Positions 1 through 6,115 of a stretch of 7,953 nt of DNA are shown here, piece by piece (the first letter of the stretch is position 1; each line of letters opens with the position of its first letter). The position numbers and the translations under genes are program-made. The notes below the pieces were generated by a model. That model was not told the DNA's origin, ran no database searches, and was given only the letters and a program-made list of their open reading frames with translations. This DNA is from Acidimicrobiia bacterium UBA6912 (GTDB taxonomy: Bacteria > Actinomycetota > Acidimicrobiia > Spongiisociales > UBA5794), in NCBI GenBank assembly GCA_002450985.1, contig DKBA01000099.1, positions 1 through 7,953 of the forward strand. The letters are read 5' to 3'.

Positions 1-1539
1 GCCCAGCCGGAGCCACGGTTGCGCACCATGATCACCGGCGCCGGGGTGGAGCGGATCGTCGTCGCCGGCCGCCTTTCTCCCGATCAGGCGTCCCTGGTCC
101 CGACCGTCGTGGACGTCGTCGGCGAGAGCGAACGGATCGCACAGGCACCGGAGGTGTTGGAGGAGCCGGACACCGAAGACCCTGCCTACGTCGTCTTCAC
201 CTCCGGCTCGACCGGTTCGCCCAAGGGTGTCGTGGTCGGCCACGGCTCCCTCGCCAATTTCGTCGCCGATGCGGTGGCACGGTACGAGCTCGAACCCTCG
301 GACCGGATTCTCCAGTTCGCCGCTCCCGGCTTCGACACCCTCATCGAGGAGCTCCTGCCCGGGCTGATCGCCGGGGCGACCATCGTGATGCGCCCGCCCG
401 AGCTGTTCCCGACCTTCGAGGCGTTCCGGCGCTTCGTGGAGTCGCACGGGATCACGGTGCTCGACCTCCCTACGGCGTGGTGGCACGCATGGGTCGACGA
501 GCTGCAGCACCACGGGGGCGAGGTGCCGTCCTCGGTGCGGCTGGTCATCGTCGGCGGAGAGGCGGCGTCCGTGTCGCGCTGGAGCACCTGGCGACGTCTC
601 GTGGGCGACGGCGTGCGGTGGGTGAACACCTATGGGCCTTCCGAGGCGACCGTCGTGGTTGCGACGTTCGAGCCCCCACCGGGGTGGCGGGGGCGGGCGG
701 GGTCTGCGATGCCCATCGGTCACCCCATCGCCAATGTGCATCTCGCCGCAGTCGACGGCTCGGGTCACGAGATCCCTCCCCACCTGGTGGGCGAGCTCGT
801 CGTGACGGGGGCCCCGGTTGCGCTCGGCTACCTCGGGGATGGTGGTGGCGCCGTCGACGGCTTCGCCGCGAGTCACGCCACAGGTGAGGGACGCATCTTC
901 CGGACCGGCGATCTGGTGCGCATGCTCCCCGACGGAGTCTTCGAGTTCGTGGGCCGCACCGACCGTCAGGTGAAGGTCCGCGGCACTCGAGTGGAGCCGG
1001 GCGAGGTCGAGGCGGCGCTCCGGAGTCACCCTGCGGTGAAGGACGCGGCCGTGGTCGTTGCCAACGGCAGGGGGAGCGAAGCCGTGCTCGCCGCCCACCT
1101 CGTCGCCGCCCCCGACGTCGCCCTCGACATCGCCGAGGTACGCCACCACGCCGCAGCTCGTCTGCCGGAGCCGATGGTTCCGGCGGTCTGGCACCAGCAC
1201 GGCGAGCTGCCGCTGACGGCGCACGGCAAGATCGATCGCAACATGCTGGCGAGTCATGGGAGCCGGCCGGAGCCCCGCCCGGCTGCTGGTGAGCCGCCGG
1301 CGACGGATACCGAGCGCCGCCTCGCCGCCCTGTGGAGCGGGGTGCTGGACCGCAACGCCGTGGGCCGGACCGACGACTTCTTCGATCTCGGGGGGCACTC
1401 CCTCCTCGGTGTACGGCTCATCTCGCGCATCGCCGAGACGTTCGGCGCCGAGCTCCCGCTGCGGGCGATCTTCGACTCGCCGACCGTCGCCTCGATGGCG
1501 GAACGGCTCGATGGCGCGGCGTCTGCGGCGCCGTCGTGA
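1..1539 (+). CDS. NRPS-type adenylation plus carrier (A-T) protein, 5'-truncated by window edge
   Basis: The enzyme activates an amino acid as aminoacyl-AMP and loads it onto its own phosphopantetheine arm in the cytoplasm. The frame is open from base 1. The six codons before the TTG at 19 (AQPEPR) continue the A2-like region, so that TTG is not the true start and the N-terminal part of the A domain lies outside. Counting residues from the TTG: A3 P-loop FTSGSTGSPKG at 60-70; A4 FD at 105-106; A5 NTYGPSEAT at 203-211; A7 RTGD at 295-298; A8 VKVRGTRVEPGEVE just after; A10 LPLTAHGKID with the catalytic Lys404. The carrier motif DDFFDLGGHSLL follows, with Ser461 as the phosphopantetheine site. 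All core motifs are intact. The protein ends about 45 residues after Ser461, with no downstream condensation, thioesterase or membrane domain. Pocket residues by alignment to GrsA PheA are D106 T107 E110 D149 I177 G179 T204 V212 V213 K404, which suggests a basic substrate (inference). The stop overlaps the next gene. Family call is very safe; substrate and product are uncertain. Confidence 0.95.
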   Translation, partial: AQPEPRLRTMITGAGVERIVVAGRLSPDQASLVPTVVDVVGESERIAQAPEVLEEPDTEDPAYVVFTSGSTGSPKGVVVGHGSLANFVADAVARYELEPSDRILQFAAPGFDTLIEELLPGLIAGATIVMRPPELFPTFEAFRRFVESHGITVLDLPTAWWHAWVDELQHHGGEVPSSVRLVIVGGEAASVSRWSTWRRLVGDGVRWVNTYGPSEATVVVATFEPPPGWRGRAGSAMPIGHPIANVHLAAVDGSGHEIPPHLVGELVVTGAPVALGYLGDGGGAVDGFAASHATGEGRIFRTGDLVRMLPDGVFEFVGRTDRQVKVRGTRVEPGEVEAALRSHPAVKDAAVVVANGRGSEAVLAAHLVAAPDVALDIAEVRHHAAARLPEPMVPAVWHQHGELPLTAHGKIDRNMLASHGSRPEPRPAAGEPPATDTERRLAALWSGVLDRNAVGRTDDFFDLGGHSLLGVRLISRIAETFGAELPLRAIFDSPTVASMAERLDGAASAAPS

Positions 1540-3320
1540 CCGGCGGCGCGCCCCGGCGCACCATCCGTCACGACCTCGCAGTGCTCGTGGAGCGCGGCGA
1601 TCGGTGGAGATGGGTGACCCTCGTCGTCCTCGCCGTGATCGCGGCGGCGATCGAGGCGGTGGGGGCCTTGCTCGTGTTCTACGCCACCAACCGTCTCGCC
1701 GGTGGGAGCGCGACGACCCCGCTCGATCGTTTCTTCGGCTCCCCAGGCGAGGGCGATGCGCTCGGCGGCGTCGCCGCCGTCATCGGGCTCTTCTTCGTCG
1801 TGCGAGGTGTGTTCACCGTCGTCTCGACGTGGTTCGAGGCGCGGACGGTCCAGCTCACGTCGGCAACCATCTCGCAACGGCTCTTCCGCCGCTACCTCAC
1901 TGCGCCGTACGCCGAGTATCTGCGCCGCAACTCCGCCGAGCTCATCCGCAATGCCGTCACGTCCGTCGAGGGCGTCGCCGCTCGCTACCTGACGCCGGTC
2001 GTCGCCGTATCCGGCGAGGCGATCGTCATCGTGTTCCTCGTCGGTGTGCTCGCCTACACCGCCCCGCTGGCGACCCTCGTCGTCGCCGTCGTGCTCGGCG
2101 GTGTGGGCTTCCTGCTGCTGCGGTTCGTTCGCAGCAGGCTGCGCCAATTCGGCAGGGTCTCCGAGAGCTCGACCCACGCCAGCTTGTCCGTGCTCCAGCA
2201 GAGTCTCCAGGACCTACGCTCGATCCGCATCTTCGGCCGTGAGGCGTACTTCGCCGACCTCTTCGGGAGCGAGCGGCTTCGCTTCGCCCACTCCCGCTAC
2301 TCGCTGGCCACGTTCTCGCAGCTGCCGCGTGCGGTGATCGAGACGCTGGTCTTTCTCATGCTGGTCGGGTTCATCACCGTAGCCTCGAACGACGGCGCCG
2401 CCCGCTCCATCGGTGTCCTCGGACTGTTCGCCTACGCCGCCCTGAGGATCATGCCCGGTGTCAACAAGGTCATCAGCGGTCTCAACCTGATTCGCTACGG
2501 GACGGCCTCGGTCGACAACGTGATCGGCGACCTCGTCGCCGCAGCGCCTCCGCTCGACGCCGGCGCCGCCGGGGAGCGCCTCGACTGGTCGCTCGTCGAC
2601 GTCGAGGGCGTCGGATATGCATACGAGCCGGGGGGCGCGCCGGCGGTGCGGGACGTCGACCTCCGGATCCGCAGGGGTGAGACGGTCGGCCTGGTGGGGC
2701 ACACCGGTTCCGGGAAGTCGACGTTCGTCGACCTCCTCATCGGTCTCCTCGAACCCGCGGCCGGGACGATCCGGATCGACGGCGCGGACATCGCCGCCGT
2801 GCGCGACCGCTGGCGAGGCGAGATCGGCATCGTCTCGCAGGACGTCTACCTGCTCGACGACACGATTCGCCGCAACGTCGGGTTCGGGCTCCCCGACGAC
2901 GAGATCGACGATGCACTCGTGTGGGCATGCATCCGGACTGCCCAGCTCGGGCCGTTCGTCGAGGCTGCCACACGCGGTCTCGACACCCGGGTCGGGGAGC
3001 GGGGCGTCGCCGTCTCCGGAGGTGAGCGGCAGCGGATCGCCATTGCCAGGGCGTTGTATCGCCGGCCGAGCGTGATCGTCTTCGACGAAGGTACGTCGGC
3101 GCTCGACACGGCGACGGAGCGGGATCTCCTCGCCGCCCTCACCGGGGCAGAGCGCACCGAGACCGTCGTCCTCGTCGCCCACCGGCTGTCAACGGTCCGG
3201 TCATGTGACTGGATCGCCGTGTTCGAGGAGGGGTCGATCGTCGATCGAGGCTCGTACGAGGACCTGGCATCCCGGTCACCACGATTCCGCGAGTTGCTCG
3301 CCGCTGCGGAGAAGGGCTGA
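1536..3320 (+). CDS. ABC exporter half-transporter, PglK-like (lipid-linked oligosaccharide flippase type)
   Basis: A 594-residue fused membrane-plus-ATPase protein, the normal length for a type IV exporter half, expected to work as a homodimer in the inner membrane. I chose the GTG at 1536 because it forms a GTGA overlap with the A-T stop. A longer reading from 1332 would only add an off-frame copy of the carrier-domain DNA. No Shine-Dalgarno is visible before 1536, so translational coupling is likely. Six hydrophobic segments lie near residues 26-50, 78-100, 152-175, 178-196, 265-284 and 290-307. The ATPase is complete: Walker A GHTGSGKST (Lys394), Q-loop Gln435, signature VSGGE (493-497), Walker B VIVFDEG (Asp517, Glu518), H-loop His549. 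The stretches YLTAPYAEYLRRNSAELIRN (120-139) and ALRIMPGVNKVISG (302-315), and the Cys-Asp soon after the H-loop, resemble Campylobacter PglK as I remember it. The substrate may therefore be a lipid-linked glycan or the product of the A-T enzyme. Exporter identity is certain; the PglK subtype is moderately supported. Confidence 0.95.
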   Translation: MTGGAPRRTIRHDLAVLVERGDRWRWVTLVVLAVIAAAIEAVGALLVFYATNRLAGGSATTPLDRFFGSPGEGDALGGVAAVIGLFFVVRGVFTVVSTWFEARTVQLTSATISQRLFRRYLTAPYAEYLRRNSAELIRNAVTSVEGVAARYLTPVVAVSGEAIVIVFLVGVLAYTAPLATLVVAVVLGGVGFLLLRFVRSRLRQFGRVSESSTHASLSVLQQSLQDLRSIRIFGREAYFADLFGSERLRFAHSRYSLATFSQLPRAVIETLVFLMLVGFITVASNDGAARSIGVLGLFAYAALRIMPGVNKVISGLNLIRYGTASVDNVIGDLVAAAPPLDAGAAGERLDWSLVDVEGVGYAYEPGGAPAVRDVDLRIRRGETVGLVGHTGSGKSTFVDLLIGLLEPAAGTIRIDGADIAAVRDRWRGEIGIVSQDVYLLDDTIRRNVGFGLPDDEIDDALVWACIRTAQLGPFVEAATRGLDTRVGERGVAVSGGERQRIAIARALYRRPSVIVFDEGTSALDTATERDLLAALTGAERTETVVLVAHRLSTVRSCDWIAVFEEGSIVDRGSYEDLASRSPRFRELLAAAEKG

Positions 3321-3412
3321 CGTCGCCATTCACCACGTTGGCGTCGGTGCACGGTTCCTGCGTCCGGAGGTGAGCAGCGGACAGGACCGTATCATCCCGA
3401 GCATCCCCGACC

Positions 3413-3417
3413 GGAAG
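3413..3417 (+). promoter_or_regulatory. Probable ribosome binding site of the MscS-type gene
   Basis: GGAAG lies 10 bases before the GTG at 3428. It is a partial Shine-Dalgarno match at an acceptable spacing and supports GTG 3428 as the start. The rest of the 107-base gap after the transporter gene holds a short weak inverted repeat (CGCCA at 3324-3328, TGGCG at 3339-3343) without a T tract, and nothing else that I can name. Confidence 0.45.
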
Positions 3418-3427
3418 CCGTGACCCC

Positions 3428-4339
3428 GTGAGTTGGATCAGCGAGAACATCGGTGTCTCGACCGATGTCCAGGTGCAGATCCTCGCCTCGATCCTGACCG
3501 TCATCGTGGCGCTGGTGCTGCGGGCCAGCGTGGTGAGGCTGGTTCGCGCCCGAGTCGACGACCCGCAGGTGATCTTCCAGACCCGCCGGATCAGCACCTA
3601 CGTGGTATCCGTGATCGGCACTCTCACCCTGGCGTGGATCTGGATCGATGCGTTCGACGACCTGCCCACCTTCCTCGGTCTGGTGTCGGCCGGTATCGCC
3701 ATCGCCCTGTCCGACGTGCTGCGCAACATGGCCGGCTGGATCTTCATTCTCTCCCGCAGACCGTTTCGCATCGGCGATCGCATCGAGATTCAGGGGACCA
3801 AGGGCGACGTCGTCGACATCCGCCTCTTCCGCTTCTCGATGATGGAGCTGGGCCAGTGGGTCGACGCCGAGCAGTCGACAGGACGCCTGGTGCACGTCCC
3901 CAACGGGCTCGTCTTCACCAACCAGCTCGCCAACTACACCGAGGGCTTCCCCTACGTGTGGCACGAGATCCCCGTGCTGGTCACGTTCGAGTCGGACTGG
4001 CGCCGCGCCGAGGCGATCCTGCTCGACGTGTTGCGCCGCGAGGCGCCCGACTACGAGCGGGCGGCGGGGGCGCAGATCAGGGCCGTCGCCGAGGACTACC
4101 ACATCAAGGTCGGCGCCCTCACCCCGACCGTCTACCTCACGGTACGGGACAGCGGGGTGCTGCTCACCGCCCGTGTCCTCGTCGAGGCGAGGCAGCGTCG
4201 CGGCGTCGAGGAGCGCATCTGGCGAGCCATCCTGGACGCCTTGGCCGCCGAGCCTGCGGTCGACCTCGCCTACCCCACGGTTCGCACGTATCTCGACGGC
4301 CCGGTGCACATCAGGGGCGACGCGCCGACCGAGCGCTGA
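3428..4339 (+). CDS. MscS-family mechanosensitive ion channel
   Basis: A 303-residue membrane channel of the small-conductance mechanosensitive family. Such channels open under membrane tension and release solutes during osmotic downshock. Three hydrophobic segments lie near residues 16-36, 57-76 and 80-110. The third has the glycine/alanine-rich pore-helix pattern (LGLVSAGIAIALSDVLRNMAG) followed by the family hallmark RRPFRIGDRIEI at 110-121. The beta domain ends in VHVPNG (155-160) and NQLANYT. A C-terminal alpha/beta region runs to about residue 275 and includes AYPTVRTYLDG near the end. Compared with E. coli MscS, the loop before PNG is about nine residues longer (MMELGQWVDAEQSTGR, 138-153). 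The GTG start is backed by a weak upstream GGAAG. It may be cotranscribed with the transporter upstream, since no terminator is evident between them. It could equally be an independent housekeeping gene. Family is certain; gating properties and ion preference are unknown. Confidence 0.93.
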   Translation: MSWISENIGVSTDVQVQILASILTVIVALVLRASVVRLVRARVDDPQVIFQTRRISTYVVSVIGTLTLAWIWIDAFDDLPTFLGLVSAGIAIALSDVLRNMAGWIFILSRRPFRIGDRIEIQGTKGDVVDIRLFRFSMMELGQWVDAEQSTGRLVHVPNGLVFTNQLANYTEGFPYVWHEIPVLVTFESDWRRAEAILLDVLRREAPDYERAAGAQIRAVAEDYHIKVGALTPTVYLTVRDSGVLLTARVLVEARQRRGVEERIWRAILDALAAEPAVDLAYPTVRTYLDGPVHIRGDAPTER

Positions 4340-4351
4340 GGGCGGCCCGTC

Positions 4352-6115
4352 TCACATGGCGGTGCCGGCCATCCAGTCGCGGTGCAAGGCGGCGTACACG
4401 CCGCCGAGGGCGACGAGCTGCTCGTGCGTGCCGTGCTCGACGAGACGGCCGTGATCGAACACGAGCACGAAGTCGCTCGCTTCGGCCGTGGAGAGACGGT
4501 GGGCGACCGTGATCGAGGTCCGGCCGGCGATGAGCCGGTCGAGGGCTCGCCGGATCCTCACTTCGAGCGCCGGATCGACGGCGGACGTCGCCTCGTCCAG
4601 CACGAGCACCCCGGGGGCGGCGATCCATGCTCTGGCGAGGGCGACGAGCTGGCGTTCGCCGGCAGAGAGCTGGCCGCCGCGCTCACCGACCCGGGTCGCC
4701 GCACCGTCCGGTAGCGACGCCACCCAGTCGTCGAGGGCCAGGTCGCGAAATGCCTGCGCCACCTCCTCGTCGGTGGCCTCGGGTCGGCCGTAGCGCACGT
4801 TGTCGGCCACGGACGCATCGAAGAGGAAGCCCTCCTGCGGGACGAAGACGACGTGGTTGCGCAGGCTGGCGAAACGAACGCGGGGAAGGGGCACCCCGCC
4901 GATCGTGACCACACCCCCGCTCGGGTCGAGGAGACGGGTGACGAGCTTGGCGAAGGTCGACTTCCCCGAGCCGGTCTCACCGACCACCGCCACCCGGCCC
5001 CCGGGCGGGATGTGGGTCGATACGTCGACGAGGACGTCCCCACCGGTCGGGTACCGGAAGCGAACGTGCTCGAAGCGCACGTCGAGCGCCCCATCGGGGA
5101 GATCGACGCCGTCGGTGGGATCGGGGACATCGACCTCGGTGTCGAGCACGGCGGTGATGCGGCGGACCCCGGCCGCCGCCGACTGCGCTTGATCCAGGGT
5201 CTCCACGAGCGTCTGCACCGGCTCGACGAGCAGGTTCACGAGGAACAGCATCGCCAGCAACGTGCCCGCCGAGGTGCCGTCCGCGGTGCCGGAGAGCACG
5301 CCCACGAGGATCACCGCAGCCGTGATCGCGCCGGCGAAGACCTCGGCGCTCGAGAACAGGGCCGCACCCACGGTGAAGGTACGCACCTCGGTGTCGAACT
5401 CCTTCTCGATCACGCCGCGCACCTTGGTGACGGTGGCGTCCTCGCCACCGTAGGCGCGCACGACCGCGAGCCCCGAGATGGCTTCGCTGAGGGCCGCGAG
5501 CGTGTCACCGACTCGGCGTCGTACCTGGTCGTGGAGTCGCTGCAGGATGCGCTGGAACCACACCAGCATCGCTGCATAGAGGATCACGCCGCCGAGCACG
5601 AGCAGCGCCAGCTTCCACTGGTAGATGAGCATGGCCGCCATCGCCAGCACCACCTGGGCGGCTCCGATGAGCATGCCGACACCGCCCCAATCGACGAACT
5701 CCTGGATGGCGACGACATCCGACGTCACCCGGGAGACCAGCGAACCGCGGCGCTCGGCCTCCACGTGGAGCACGGACAGGCTGTGGAGATGGGCGAACGT
5801 CTTCACCCGGAGGTCCGACAGGCCCTCGGCTGCGCGCACGGCGAGCCTGGTGAGCGCCGCCCGCCGCACGACCATCGCCACCGCCATGGCGGCGAGGGCG
5901 ATGCCGCCGAGGGTGAGCGTTCCACCGATGTCGACGCCTTCCGGGGCGAGGATCTCGTTGTCGACGATGCGCTGCACCACCACCGGGACCACGATCTGGA
6001 TGGCGGTCCCCAGCGCGGCGAGGGTGACGGTGATGCCGAGGCCACGCTTCAGTGCAGGGGCCTCGGCGAGGATCCGCCGCAGGGCGCGCGTTGTGGACAG
6101 GCGGCGCTCGCTCAT
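4352..6115 (-). CDS. ABC exporter half-transporter, catalytic subunit of a probable heterodimer
   Basis: A 587-residue inner-membrane exporter half with an N-terminal six-helix domain (hydrophobic segments near 26-48, 66-90, 143-165, 168-185, 250-275, 283-300) and a C-terminal ATPase. Walker A is GETGSGKST with Lys385. The Q-loop reads VVFVPQEGFLFD. Walker B is VLVLDEATSAVD with Asp507 and the catalytic Glu508. The H-loop is VAHRLST with His539. The signature is LSAGE (483-487) instead of LSGGQ, with Ala replacing the first Gly and Glu replacing Gln. LSAGE occurs in many actinobacterial exporters of this type, so I read it as natural. The start ATG at 6115 overlaps the stop of the upstream transporter gene (ATGA). 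Its own GGAG lies nine bases upstream. Co-expression and heterodimer formation with that protein are strongly suggested. Such pairs are usually labelled multidrug or lipid exporters; the real cargo is unknown. Confidence 0.95.
   Translation of the reverse strand: MSERRLSTTRALRRILAEAPALKRGLGITVTLAALGTAIQIVVPVVVQRIVDNEILAPEGVDIGGTLTLGGIALAAMAVAMVVRRAALTRLAVRAAEGLSDLRVKTFAHLHSLSVLHVEAERRGSLVSRVTSDVVAIQEFVDWGGVGMLIGAAQVVLAMAAMLIYQWKLALLVLGGVILYAAMLVWFQRILQRLHDQVRRRVGDTLAALSEAISGLAVVRAYGGEDATVTKVRGVIEKEFDTEVRTFTVGAALFSSAEVFAGAITAAVILVGVLSGTADGTSAGTLLAMLFLVNLLVEPVQTLVETLDQAQSAAAGVRRITAVLDTEVDVPDPTDGVDLPDGALDVRFEHVRFRYPTGGDVLVDVSTHIPPGGRVAVVGETGSGKSTFAKLVTRLLDPSGGVVTIGGVPLPRVRFASLRNHVVFVPQEGFLFDASVADNVRYGRPEATDEEVAQAFRDLALDDWVASLPDGAATRVGERGGQLSAGERQLVALARAWIAAPGVLVLDEATSAVDPALEVRIRRALDRLIAGRTSITVAHRLSTAEASDFVLVFDHGRLVEHGTHEQLVALGGVYAALHRDWMAGTAM

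Noticed and set aside
1332..1535. Extended N-terminus of the PglK-like transporter from an ATG at 1332
   Set aside because: The added 68 residues are an out-of-frame reading of the carrier-domain DNA and are Arg-rich and non-conserved. The GTGA overlap at 1536 gives a normal exporter length.
1254..3182. Two long minus-strand open frames (1254-2177 and 2214-3182) opposite the PglK-like transporter
   Set aside because: Both translations are Asp/Glu/Arg/Gly-rich shadows of the plus-strand codon bias, with no recognisable family.
3324..3343. Possible terminator hairpin after the PglK-like transporter gene
   Set aside because: Only a 5-base stem with a 10-base loop and no T tract; not enough to call.
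3390..3395. TATCAT as a possible -10 promoter element before the MscS-type gene
   Set aside because: No -35-like hexamer at 16-19 bases upstream, so the match is likely chance.
3392..4309. Minus-strand open frame (about 305 codons) opposite the MscS-type gene
   Set aside because: It is antisense to a gene with unmistakable channel motifs, and its own translation is low-complexity, charged and without hydrophobic segments or known motifs.
4653..4669. LSAGE signature as a sign of an inactive or damaged exporter
   Set aside because: All other ATPase motifs of that subunit are intact, and LSAGE is common in actinobacterial exporters. It fits the heterodimer pattern rather than decay.
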